A stretch of 7,829 nt of DNA, taken from DATBGS01 sp036557885. GTDB lineage: Bacteria; Chloroflexota; Ktedonobacteria; Ktedonobacterales; DATBGS01. The notes beneath the pieces are model-generated. The model made no database searches. It was not told the origin of the DNA and worked only from the letters and a program-made list of their open reading frames with translations. The stretch covers positions 1 to 7,829 of the forward strand of contig DATBGS010000133.1 of NCBI GenBank assembly GCA_036557885.1, given 5' to 3'. Each line of letters begins with the position of its first letter. The stretch's first letter is position 1. Below are positions 1 to 5,968 of the stretch, piece by piece. The position numbers and the translations under genes are program-made.

Positions 1-381
1 GGCGGCGTTCACACACAGCTTGAGGAATGCAAACAGCTTTGCCTGTGAAGCAAAGTCTTTTTTGGCAGGCCCAATGGCTTGCCAGAATCGCGCAAAAGTG
101 TCATGAATCAGGTTCTCCACTGCTCCTGCGCGCTCTAGCGCCCGGTTGAAGCAGGGATGCTGCCGAAGCCAGATTTCCACTCGCTCCCTTGCCACCTGCT
201 CCTGGAACAATTCCCATGCTTGCTCATCTCCCCTGTGGATGCCGCGATGGTACAGTTCCAGGCAATAGCGATCATCAGAAGGCAGCCCAAGGAGATAGCG
301 CCTTTGCTCCTCAGCGCAGTGTCGTACCAGTTGGATATTTGTCAGGGCAGAAAGATCGTCGGAGGCGGACGAGTCATTCAT
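1..381 (-). CDS. RNA polymerase sigma factor, ECF-like sigma-70 family (partial, C-terminus beyond window)
   Basis: I translated this frame by hand from the ATG at 381; it is open for 127 codons to the window edge. The protein starts MNDSSASDDLSALTN. Residues from about 50 to 127 read like sigma-70 region 2: a GDEQAWELF segment (about 62-70), then VENLIHDTFARFWQAI (about 101-116), the counterpart of the usual 'AEDLVQETFLRAWRAL' core-binding helix, then LFAFLKLCVNAA at the edge, which corresponds to the region 2.3/2.4 helix. Region 4 would lie outside the window. The N-terminal 50 residues before the GD motif are longer than in a minimal ECF sigma and are rich in acidic residues and Arg. It would direct RNA polymerase to a specific promoter set. 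It is separated from korB by a stem-loop and probably has its own promoter. No anti-sigma gene is visible. The family call is good; the subgroup is unknown. Confidence 0.72.
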   Translation of the reverse strand, partial: MNDSSASDDLSALTNIQLVRHCAEEQRRYLLGLPSDDRYCLELYHRGIHRGDEQAWELFQEQVARERVEIWLRQHPCFNRALERAGAVENLIHDTFARFWQAIGPAKKDFASQAKLFAFLKLCVNAA

Positions 382-439
382 GGACGCTGCCTGCTTTCGT
401 CGGCCAGTTTTCCTGTGTAATTGCGGCGGCCTGAACGAA

Positions 440-468
440 AGCCTATCATATTGCAGTCAAGCTGTCAA
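440..468 (-). promoter_or_regulatory. Putative promoter of the sigma factor gene
   Basis: On the minus strand a perfect TTGACA (463-468) is followed after 17 nt by TAGGCT (440-445), which matches only three of six -10 positions. An alternative -10, TATGAT, is too close to the -35 box (12 nt). The site lies between the korB stem-loop and the sigma start codon at 381, which fits a separate transcription unit. Sequence match only. Confidence 0.33.
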
Positions 469-496
469 TCGCTGCTAGTACGCGCAAGCACAAGAA

Positions 497-543
497 GGAG
501 GCGCACCCCTCCAGACGAGCCTCGTCTAGAGGGATGCGCCTCT
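497..543 (-). terminator. Stem-loop terminator after korB
   Basis: This is a long inverted repeat starting 20 nt after the korB stop. It has three paired blocks separated by single C/A mismatches: 498-505 with 535-542 (8 bp, plus a G-U at 497/543), 507-511 with 529-533 (5 bp), and 513-519 with 521-527 (7 bp). On the minus strand it is followed by TTCTTGTGCTT, a broken U-rich tract. It probably ends korAB transcription before the sigma gene. The tail is weaker than in a textbook intrinsic terminator, so it may also work as an RNA-stabilising 3' hairpin. Confidence 0.7.
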
Positions 544-563
544 CTGGTAGCGTAAAAGCCAGG

Positions 564-1625
564 CTACGCCAGATCAGCAATGACCTTTGCCAGCGCCTCG
601 CGCGTGGGGCGCGTGTGCCCTTCGCTCAGGTGGACCAGCGGCGTCTCTGGCAGCCGCTCCAATTCAGGGAAGGTGGGGCGGCCCTCGTTGACGTAGATCA
701 GGCCGGTGATGAACTCCTGCTTCTGGTGGGCTTCTTCCAGCAGGCGCATGGCGGCAAAGCGGTCAGTGGGGTCGTGCGTGCCGTCCAGCTTTTTCAGGCG
801 AATGATCGAGTGATCGTGCATGGATACCTCGATGGTCTGGCCTGGTTCATAATCCACCGTGATTTCTTCCCGCGTGGGGATGTATTCGCCTGCCGGGATG
901 TAGTCGAACTCGTTGATCACGTGTTCGTGCGATTTCCCATAGGCGTAGCTCTTGGTGGATTCTTCGTGGTCGTTAAAGGTGACGCACGGGCTGATGATGT
1001 CCAGGATGGCGGTGCCGCGATGACTGAGCGCGGCCTTGAGCAGCGCCTCTACCTGGCGCGGGTCGCCAGCAAAGGAGCGAGCGACAAAGCCACAGTCAGC
1101 AACGACAGCTTCCAGGCAGACATCAATGGGCGGCAATTCGTTCAGGCCAGCATATTTGAGCTTCTGGCCCTCATCGGCGGTGGCGGAGAACTGGCCCTTG
1201 GTCAGGCCGTAGACGCCGTTGTTCTCAACGATGTAGACCAGCGGGATATTGCGGCGCACCATATGCTTGAACTGCCCGATGCCGATGCTGCCGGTGTCGC
1301 CGTCGCCGCTGATGCCCAGAGCGGTTAAACTGTGATTGGCAAGCGTGGCGCCCGTTGCCAGCGAGGGCATGCGCCCATGCAAGCCGTTAATGCCGTGTGC
1401 CTGGCTGAGAAAGTAGGCGGGCGTTTTGCTGGAACAGCCAATCCCGCTCAGCTTGATCACCTGTGTGGGCTTGAGCGAGAGATCGTAGGCGACCTTGATG
1501 ATGCGGGCCGAGATGGAATCGTGTCCACAGCCCTTGCAGAGCGTGGAGGGCTTGCCTTTGTAGTCAGGGAGTGCAAGGCCAATCAAGTTGACATTTGGAC
1601 CGGAAGGAGGAACTTCTACTGCCAT
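564..1625 (-). CDS. korB: 2-oxoacid:ferredoxin oxidoreductase, beta subunit (KorB)
   Basis: This 353-residue protein is the thiamine-diphosphate-binding subunit of a 2-oxoglutarate (2-oxoacid):ferredoxin oxidoreductase, which oxidatively decarboxylates a 2-oxoacid to an acyl-CoA while reducing ferredoxin, or runs in reverse. The TPP/Mg motif is clear: GDGDTGSIG from residue 107, then NNG at 135-137. Four cysteines sit where the family holds its [4Fe-4S] cluster: C30 and C33 (LCKGCGH), C64 (GIGCSS) and C214 (SPCVTFND). Length is typical. The ATG at 1625 is only 5 bp after the korA stop, and its Shine-Dalgarno (AGGAG) lies inside the last codons of korA, so the two are translationally linked. 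The cytoplasmic partner is KorA. The exact 2-oxoacid cannot be fixed from sequence; 2-oxoglutarate is most likely, given the resemblance to actinobacterial and haloarchaeal KorAB. Confidence 0.93.
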   Translation of the reverse strand: MAVEVPPSGPNVNLIGLALPDYKGKPSTLCKGCGHDSISARIIKVAYDLSLKPTQVIKLSGIGCSSKTPAYFLSQAHGINGLHGRMPSLATGATLANHSLTALGISGDGDTGSIGIGQFKHMVRRNIPLVYIVENNGVYGLTKGQFSATADEGQKLKYAGLNELPPIDVCLEAVVADCGFVARSFAGDPRQVEALLKAALSHRGTAILDIISPCVTFNDHEESTKSYAYGKSHEHVINEFDYIPAGEYIPTREEITVDYEPGQTIEVSMHDHSIIRLKKLDGTHDPTDRFAAMRLLEEAHQKQEFITGLIYVNEGRPTFPELERLPETPLVHLSEGHTRPTREALAKVIADLA

Positions 1626-1630
1626 AGTAT

Positions 1631-3466
1631 TTAGCGCTCCTGTTCAAGAATGGCCTGGGCAATCCAGCGGCTGGTAAGCGGCAGGCCATCGCATTTTGCA
1701 ATGGAGACTATCCGTCCGGCGACATCTGGCGCTTCGGTCTGAAGGATTTTGTGCATCTGGCCGTCGTGATTGTTTTCGATGACGTAGATGCGCTCGTACT
1801 GATGGGCAAACTTCTGGAAGGTGTCTTCCGTTGGCAGGGCACGCAGGCGCAGATAGCTGGTTTTAATGCCGCGCTTTTCCAGAAACACGCGAGCCTCAAC
1901 CATGCCTGGGTCGGTTGAGCCATAGGCGATCAGGCCAATCTTCGCGCCCTCGACTTCATCCAGCACTGGCTTGGGAACCAGAGTGCGCGCGGTATCAAAC
2001 TTCTTTGACAGCCGGTCCAGATTGGCTTCCCATTCGTCGGCACGCTCGGTGTAGATTGCCCGCGCGTTGTGGCCGCTGCCACGTGTAAAGTAGGCTGCCT
2101 GAGGATGGTCGGTGCCAGGGATGGTGCGATAGGGAATACCATCGCCATCCACGTCTTCGTAGCGGTGGAAGCCGCTCAGCCGGTTCAGATCTTCGATGCT
2201 GAGCACTTTGCCGCGATCCATTGGCTGATCTGGATAGTCAAAGGGGTCAGTCATCCATAGGTTCATGCCAATATCCAGGTCGCTGAGTACAAAGATGAGC
2301 GTTTGCAGCCGCTCTGCCAGATCAAAAGCGCGCCAGCCAAACTCAAAGCATTCCTTCAGGTTACTGGGCAGCAAACAGACGTGTTTGGTGTCGCCATGCC
2401 CCAGGTAGTAGCATTTGATGACATCGCCCTGCGAAACGCGGGTGGGCAGGCCGGTGCTTGGCCCCATGCGCATGATGTCCCAGATGACGGCGGGGATTTC
2501 GGCAAAATACGCCAGCCCCGCGTATTCACTCATCAGAGAGATGCCTGGCCCAGAAGTGGAGGTCATGGCCCGCGCTCCAGCCCAGCCCGCGCCAACCACT
2601 ATGCCAATTGCAGCAATTTCGTCTTCTGCCTGTACAATGGCGAAGGTATGCTCGCCCGTCTGCGGGTCTACGCGCAGTTCTTTGGCATACTCGGTGAGCG
2701 CGTCAATCAGGCTGGTGGATGGGGTGATAGGATACCAGGCGGCAACAGTGACGCCGCCGAAGACGGCACCAAGGCCGCTGGCGCTGTTGCCATCCAGCAT
2801 AATCTTGCCCTGGTTGGCGTTCATGCGCTCCACGCGATACGGGTCGCGCTTGGTGATGTTTTCTTTGGTGTATGTGATGGCGGCATTGACGACGCCCATA
2901 TTCAGCTTTACCGGCCCGACTTTGTTGTCAAAGTGGTAGTTCAGCGCTGATTCGATCTCCGCCGGGTCAATCCCCAGCAGTTCCACCAGCGCGCCCACAT
3001 ACACCATATTTGCCACGTAGGGGCGCCGATCAGGGGGAGCGCCGGAATCCTTTGCCATCTGCTGCACCGGCAGGGTGTAATAGATGATGTCGTCGCGGTC
3101 TTCTTTGAGGCGCCATTCCGCAGGCAGGATGCAGACGCCGCCAGAGGGCAGGTTCTTGATGTCTTCGGCTGCCGTTGCCAGATTCATTGCGATCAGAATC
3201 TCGGCTTTTTCGCGGCGAGCGATGTACCCATCCTTGCTCAAGCGAATGCTAAACCAGGTGGGAAGCCCTTGAATATTAGAGGGAAAGAGATTTTTGCCGC
3301 TGACGGGAATACCCATTTTAAACAGTGCGCGGAGTAGTGTAGTATTGGCTGTCTGGCTGCCTGACCCGTTGACGGTGGCAGCAACCAGAGAAAAGTTATT
3401 GACTCCGGCAGGGGTTTCTTCAATGTCAGTGACCAACGTGCCTCTCTGCACGCCAGTTGTACTCAT
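1631..3466 (-). CDS. korA: 2-oxoacid:ferredoxin oxidoreductase, fused gamma-alpha subunit (KorA)
   Basis: This 611-residue protein carries the gamma domain fused in front of the alpha domains, as in the two-subunit KorAB enzymes. Gamma-domain marks are GSGSQTANTTL (34-44), SGKNLFPSNIQGLPTWF (56-72) and VGPVKLNMGVVNAA near 183-196. The alpha part has the family signature YPITPSTS (245-252), then AEDEIAAIGIVVGAGWAGAR (280-299), TSTSGPG (302-308), MRMGPSTGLPT (332-342) and LSDLDIGMN (394-402). The C-terminal region with YVIENNHDGQM is the domain that contacts the partner dimer. I see no ferredoxin-type cysteine cluster, so electrons should leave through the KorB cluster to free ferredoxin. The ATG at 3466 has a strong ribosome binding site (AAAGGTGAT) 5 nt upstream. 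It is the first gene of a two-gene unit with korB. Identification is firm; substrate specificity is inferred. Confidence 0.93.
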   Translation of the reverse strand: MSTTGVQRGTLVTDIEETPAGVNNFSLVAATVNGSGSQTANTTLLRALFKMGIPVSGKNLFPSNIQGLPTWFSIRLSKDGYIARREKAEILIAMNLATAAEDIKNLPSGGVCILPAEWRLKEDRDDIIYYTLPVQQMAKDSGAPPDRRPYVANMVYVGALVELLGIDPAEIESALNYHFDNKVGPVKLNMGVVNAAITYTKENITKRDPYRVERMNANQGKIMLDGNSASGLGAVFGGVTVAAWYPITPSTSLIDALTEYAKELRVDPQTGEHTFAIVQAEDEIAAIGIVVGAGWAGARAMTSTSGPGISLMSEYAGLAYFAEIPAVIWDIMRMGPSTGLPTRVSQGDVIKCYYLGHGDTKHVCLLPSNLKECFEFGWRAFDLAERLQTLIFVLSDLDIGMNLWMTDPFDYPDQPMDRGKVLSIEDLNRLSGFHRYEDVDGDGIPYRTIPGTDHPQAAYFTRGSGHNARAIYTERADEWEANLDRLSKKFDTARTLVPKPVLDEVEGAKIGLIAYGSTDPGMVEARVFLEKRGIKTSYLRLRALPTEDTFQKFAHQYERIYVIENNHDGQMHKILQTEAPDVAGRIVSIAKCDGLPLTSRWIAQAILEQER

Positions 3467-3500
3467 TGGTAATCACCTTTCTCAAGAAGAAAGATTGATG

Positions 3501-3532
3501 GAGAGCGGGGAGCGTGCAATGCTCCGGTTCTC
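3501..3532 (-). promoter_or_regulatory. Imperfect hairpin in the korA 5' leader
   Basis: The left arm GAGAGCGGGGAGC and right arm GCTCCGGTTCTC pair imperfectly around a short loop (GTGCAAT). On the minus strand the hairpin lies about 35 nt before the korA start, just upstream of its ribosome binding site. It might modulate translation or mRNA stability. No riboswitch class is recognisable, and it may be incidental. Confidence 0.28.
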
Positions 3533-3555
3533 TGCATCCTTTGCAGGCTATGCTT

Positions 3556-3568
3556 ACTATAAATTGTA
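3556..3568 (-). promoter_or_regulatory. Possible -10 region for korA-korB
   Basis: Minus-strand TACAAT (3563-3568) and the adjacent TATAGT (3556-3561) each match five of six -10 consensus bases. They lie about 90-100 nt upstream of the korA start in an otherwise GC-rich spacer. No good -35 hexamer sits at the right distance for either. If real, the transcript would carry a leader of about 90 nt containing the 3501-3532 hairpin. Confidence 0.3.
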
Positions 3569-3610
3569 CCCCGAATTCGCCAGAGTTGCACGCGCCCATG
3601 TTTGTGCAGC

Positions 3611-3631
3611 CCAGCCGCCTCAGGCGACTGG
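3611..3631 (-). terminator. Stem-loop between argB and korA, possible argCB terminator
   Basis: A 9-bp stem (3611-3619 with 3623-3631, one G-U pair in the minus-strand RNA) has a 3-nt loop and sits about 70 nt after the argB stop and before the candidate korA -10. There is no U tract after it on the minus strand, so it is not a classical intrinsic terminator. Factor-dependent termination or a stabilising 3' hairpin are alternatives. The rest of 3467-3699 holds only the korA promoter and leader candidates. Confidence 0.38.
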
Positions 3632-3699
3632 ACTATGCTCAGGCAAAAACAGTATAGAGGTTCACGCGGGGCAAGGCAAGATATGGACCGCAATCGGTT

Positions 3700-4578
3700 C
3701 TAATCAGGCGTGAACATGGTGCCCGCGCCCTGATCAGTGAAGAGTTCGCGGATGAGGACGTGCGGCACGCGGCCATCTACAATATGGACGCGGTGGACGG
3801 TTCCCAGCGCGTGCAGGGCGGCCTCGGTTTTGGGAATCATGCCACCAGTAATGATGCCCTCGGCTATGAGGGCGCGCGCTTGTGAAGCGCTGAGTTCGGA
3901 GAAGAGCTTGCCAGTGTTATCTTGTATGCCCGTGACGTTGCTCAGATAGATGAGCTTATCGGCGCTCAATGCCTCGGCAATGGCGGCGGCAGATTCGTCG
4001 GCGTTGATGTTCAGGCATTCGCCCTCTTCGCCGTAGGCCAACGGGGCAATGATAGGGATATACCCATGATCAAGCAGCAGCCGGATAGGGTCAATGTCTA
4101 CGCGCACGACTTCGCCCACGTAGCCCAGTTCTGGCTCGCGGCGTTTCGCAAAGAGGAAGGGGCCAGAAAGCCCGCTTAGCCCAATGGCGCGCCCGCCAAG
4201 CTGCGCAATCTGATGTACCAGGGACGTATTCACCTCGCCCACAAAGACCATCTGCGCGGTAGCCAGCGTGACCTCATCGGTCACACGGCGGCCATTAACA
4301 AAGCGCGATTCATGGCCGATGCGTTCTAGCCAACTGGTGAGGGATGGACCGCCGCCATGCACGATAACTGGCAAAGCGCCCACGCGCTGGAGCCAGATGG
4401 CATCTTCCAACACATCGCGGTCACGTTCCAGCGTGCTGCCGCCCAATTTAAGAACCAGAATCTTTTTTTGCAACCGATTCACGTAGGGCAAAGCCTCGCG
4501 CAGCACGCCGATAATGCGTTCGTGCTGCTCGCCATTGCCGGGGAGGTGAGAAGTTGGAGAGTCATGCAGATCAGACAC
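3700..4578 (-). CDS. argB: Acetylglutamate kinase (ArgB)
   Basis: ArgB phosphorylates N-acetyl-L-glutamate with ATP, the second step of arginine synthesis; its product is the substrate of the upstream neighbour ArgC. From the GTG at 4578 the protein has 292 residues. Amino-acid-kinase marks are KLGGS (44-48), HGGGPS (74-79), FVNGRRVTDE (93-102), NADES (192-196) and GGMIPK (245-250) with the catalytic Lys250. The segment before the first motif (EALPYVNRLQKK) resembles the N-terminal helix that mediates hexamer formation and arginine feedback in arginine-sensitive enzymes. An in-frame ATG at 4710 would add 44 residues, but it lies inside argC, gives no family-like sequence there and overlaps argC by 67 nt, so I prefer the GTG, preceded by AGG eight nt upstream. 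The 65-nt argC-argB gap is AT-rich. A LysZ-type (LysW-lysine pathway) role is less likely but not excluded. Confidence 0.9.
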   Translation of the reverse strand: MSDLHDSPTSHLPGNGEQHERIIGVLREALPYVNRLQKKILVLKLGGSTLERDRDVLEDAIWLQRVGALPVIVHGGGPSLTSWLERIGHESRFVNGRRVTDEVTLATAQMVFVGEVNTSLVHQIAQLGGRAIGLSGLSGPFLFAKRREPELGYVGEVVRVDIDPIRLLLDHGYIPIIAPLAYGEEGECLNINADESAAAIAEALSADKLIYLSNVTGIQDNTGKLFSELSASQARALIAEGIITGGMIPKTEAALHALGTVHRVHIVDGRVPHVLIRELFTDQGAGTMFTPD

Positions 4579-4643
4579 TTTTTTTATCCTGTTACAGCCC
4601 TTCTCATATGTTGTATCTATCAAATGTTGTAAATGATTATGAG

Positions 4644-5672
4644 TTATGGGAAGACGGCGCTGGCGCTCAATCCCTCGGTTTCGGACAAGCCGCTCAGGAT
4701 ATTGGCGCATTGGATGGCCTGACCAGACGCGCCCTTCACCAGATTATCAATGCACGAGACGACGATCAGGCGCCCGGTGCGCTTATCCACCGTTGGATAC
4801 AGCAGGCAGCTATTGCTGCCAAAGGTCCACTTGGTTTCTGGAGGGCGAGCGGTCAGCCGGACAAACGGCGAGCCAGCGTAGAACTTTGCGTAGAGCGCGC
4901 GAATTGCTTCGACGCTTAACGGCTCAAGCAGATCAGCATAGCAGGTCGCCAGGATGCCGCGCGTCATGGGTACCAGGTGAGGGATGAAGGTGAAGCGCAG
5001 CGCGTCGGGCTGCTGCATCTTGCGGCGTAATTCCTGCTCCATTTCGGGCGTATGCCGGTGGCCGTCCAACCCATACGCGGCCAGGTTTTCGTTAGCCTCG
5101 CTGAAGTGATAGCTGAGCGCGAGCGAGCGCCCGGCGCCGCTGACGCCCGACTTGGCATCAACGATGACATCCGGCTTGATGATGCCAGCCGCCAGCGCTG
5201 GGGCCAGCCCCAGAATGGTCGCCGTAGGATAGCAGCCCGGATTGCCAACCAGCCGCGCCTCGCGCAGTTCGTTGTGATGCAGTTCGCACAGGCCATAAAC
5301 CGCTTGATTTAGCAAATCAGGCCTGGGATGCGTGTGTTTATACCAGGTGGCGTAGGTTTCGGCGTCTTTCAGCCGGAAATCTGCGGAAAGGTCCACAACC
5401 CGGCGGCCCTCAGCCAGCAAACCAGGGATGACCTCAGCGGCGGCGCCATGCGGCAGCGCGACAAAGACCAGTTGTGCCTCGCTGATAGTATCGGTGATCG
5501 TCAGATCGCCTGATGCCAGATGCGGGAAATACTCAGTGAGCTTTTGCCCCTGCGCGCTCCGGCCAGTGACCTCGCAGAGCACGAACTGTGGATGCGCCAG
5601 GACGAGGCGGGCCAGTTCAGCGCCAGTATAGGAGGTGACGTTGACGACCCCGACGGGTATCCGCTCTGACAT
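4644..5672 (-). CDS. argC: N-acetyl-gamma-glutamyl-phosphate reductase (ArgC)
   Basis: ArgC reduces N-acetylglutamyl-5-phosphate to the semialdehyde with NADPH, step three of arginine synthesis, in the cytoplasm. The 342-residue length is typical. The N-terminal Rossmann segment is VGVVNVTSYTGAEL (7-20). The active-site cysteine is C147 in VGNPGCYPT. The dimerisation/catalytic region has SGVSGAGRS (175-183), HFSEANENLAAYG (189-201) and GHRHTPEMEQEL (204-215) with the catalytic histidine, followed by FIPHLVPMTRGILATCY. The nucleotide-binding loop is unusual: two glycines expected from the common GATGYTG form are N and S. The start at 5672 places M1 just before the Rossmann strand, as usual. 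Its Shine-Dalgarno-like AGAAGG is very close to the ATG and is formed by the last of four leader repeats. argB follows as the second gene of the unit. Control probably acts through the long leader upstream. Confidence 0.93.
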   Translation of the reverse strand: MSERIPVGVVNVTSYTGAELARLVLAHPQFVLCEVTGRSAQGQKLTEYFPHLASGDLTITDTISEAQLVFVALPHGAAAEVIPGLLAEGRRVVDLSADFRLKDAETYATWYKHTHPRPDLLNQAVYGLCELHHNELREARLVGNPGCYPTATILGLAPALAAGIIKPDVIVDAKSGVSGAGRSLALSYHFSEANENLAAYGLDGHRHTPEMEQELRRKMQQPDALRFTFIPHLVPMTRGILATCYADLLEPLSVEAIRALYAKFYAGSPFVRLTARPPETKWTFGSNSCLLYPTVDKRTGRLIVVSCIDNLVKGASGQAIQCANILSGLSETEGLSASAVFP

Positions 5673-5678
5673 GGCCTT

Positions 5679-5834
5679 CTTTCTTCTTTCTTCGTTATTT
5701 AGAAAGCAGACGCTCTCGCCCCGTCTTTCTTCTTTCTTCGTTGAAAAAGAACGGGTACCTTCGCCTTTGTCTTTCTTCTTTCTTCGTTATTTAGAAAGCA
5801 GATGCTCTTGTCTCTGCCTTTCTTCTTTCTTCGT
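5679..5834 (-). repeat. Four tandem repeats (about 46-bp period) in the argC leader
   Basis: The 17-nt minus-strand core ACGAAGAAAGAAGAAAG occurs four times without change, at 5818-5834, 5771-5787, 5725-5741 and 5679-5695, so the period is 47, 46 and 46. The sequence between cores is also partly repeated: GCGAGAGCGTCTG precedes the first and fourth cores, a diverged copy (AAGAGCATCTG) precedes the second, and CTTTCTAAATA directly precedes the second and fourth. The third unit has its own flank. The cores are purine-only apart from one C and form mirror repeats. The last core runs into the argC ribosome binding site. Possible roles are phased protein-binding sites, RNA switch elements (CTTTCT can pair with AGAAAG), or a neutral tandem expansion. 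The repetition is certain; the function is unknown. Confidence 0.9.
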
Positions 5835-5872
5835 AACCTGGAAACAGACGCTCTCGCCCCAGTGCAGTTCAT
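5699..5872 (-). CDS. Possible Arg/Lys-rich leader ORF upstream of argC (57 codons)
   Basis: An ATG at 5872 opens a 57-codon frame ending in TAA at 5699-5701, 26 nt before the argC ATG. Ten residues are Arg and ten are Lys, including RLRRKKKGR (12-20), EERRKTKAK (30-38) and QRRKKKDGARAS (44-55), largely encoded by the purine-rich repeats. Because 47 and 46 are not multiples of three, the core is read in alternating frames (RRKKK, EERRK, RRKKK), and the frame closes before the fourth copy. An in-frame TGA lies 18 nt upstream of the ATG, which is the first usable start after it. An arginine-rich frame before an arginine gene suggests attenuation by a leader peptide or translational coupling. Against this, there is no clear ribosome binding site, and purine-rich DNA encodes Arg, Lys and Glu by default. 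The open frame is seen; its translation is not shown. Confidence 0.3.
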   Translation of the reverse strand: MNCTGARASVSRLRRKKKGRDKSICFLNNEERRKTKAKVPVLFQRRKKKDGARASAF

Positions 5873-5892
5873 TCTGCAAGGACGAGAGCGTC
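5847..5892 (-). promoter_or_regulatory. Large hairpin in the argC leader
   Basis: GACGCTCTCG (5847-5856) and its perfect complement (5883-5892) form a 10-bp stem, extended by a U-G and two C-G pairs in the minus-strand RNA. Inside, TGCAG (5863-5867) pairs with CTGCA (5874-5878) around a six-base loop. That apical loop contains the ATG of the 57-codon leader frame. The outer arm sequence recurs at the third/fourth repeat junction, so alternative pairings are possible. It could be a sensor or anti-sequestration stem, or an operator in DNA form. Confidence 0.5.
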
Positions 5893-5925
5893 AGATTGCT
5901 CTTGTCTTTTTGTCTCTACAAGTAG

Positions 5926-5953
5926 ACTATCGCAAAGAACACCCCAATGTCAA
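5926..5953 (-). promoter_or_regulatory. Putative argC-argB promoter
   Basis: Perfect TTGACA (5948-5953) is followed after 16 nt by GATAGT (5926-5931), four of six -10 positions. An alternative -10, TAGTCT (5924-5929), has an 18-nt spacer. Transcription from here would give an argC leader of roughly 245 nt carrying the hairpin and all four repeats. Position and -35 quality make it the best promoter candidate in the window. Confidence 0.5.
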
Positions 5954-5968
5954 GAGCTTGATTGGTTA

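Noticed and set aside
534..1328. Long plus-strand open frame (264 codons) opposite korB
   Set aside because: It lies entirely antisense to a gene with clear catalytic motifs and its protein has no recognisable family features. Antisense open frames are common in GC-rich genes.
2303..2950. Plus-strand open frames opposite korA
   Set aside because: Low-complexity translations with no family signature, fully covered by korA on the other strand.
4579..4643. AT-rich argC-argB spacer considered as a separate argB promoter
   Set aside because: TTTACA is present, but no -10 box lies at an acceptable spacing, so co-transcription with argC is simpler.
5740..5765. GAAGGTACCCG in the argC leader considered as a T-box antiterminator
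   Set aside because: It lacks the TGG-N-ACC bulge sequence, there is no recognisable Stem I/specifier layout, and no terminator with a U run follows.
5679..5834. Repeats considered as a CRISPR array
   Set aside because: The conserved core is only 17 nt, the 'spacers' are themselves partly repeated, there are just four units, and no cas gene is present.
5861..5880. TGCAG-TTCATT-CTGCA considered as an ArgR operator
   Set aside because: The palindrome does not match the AT-rich TGAAT/ATTCA-type ARG box, and it is better explained as the inner stem of the leader hairpin.
5635..5925. Plus-strand open frame of 96 codons through the repeats (Phe/Leu/Ser-rich)
   Set aside because: Its composition is just the translation of the CTT/TTC repeat tract. 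It is antisense to the argC leader and starts inside argC.
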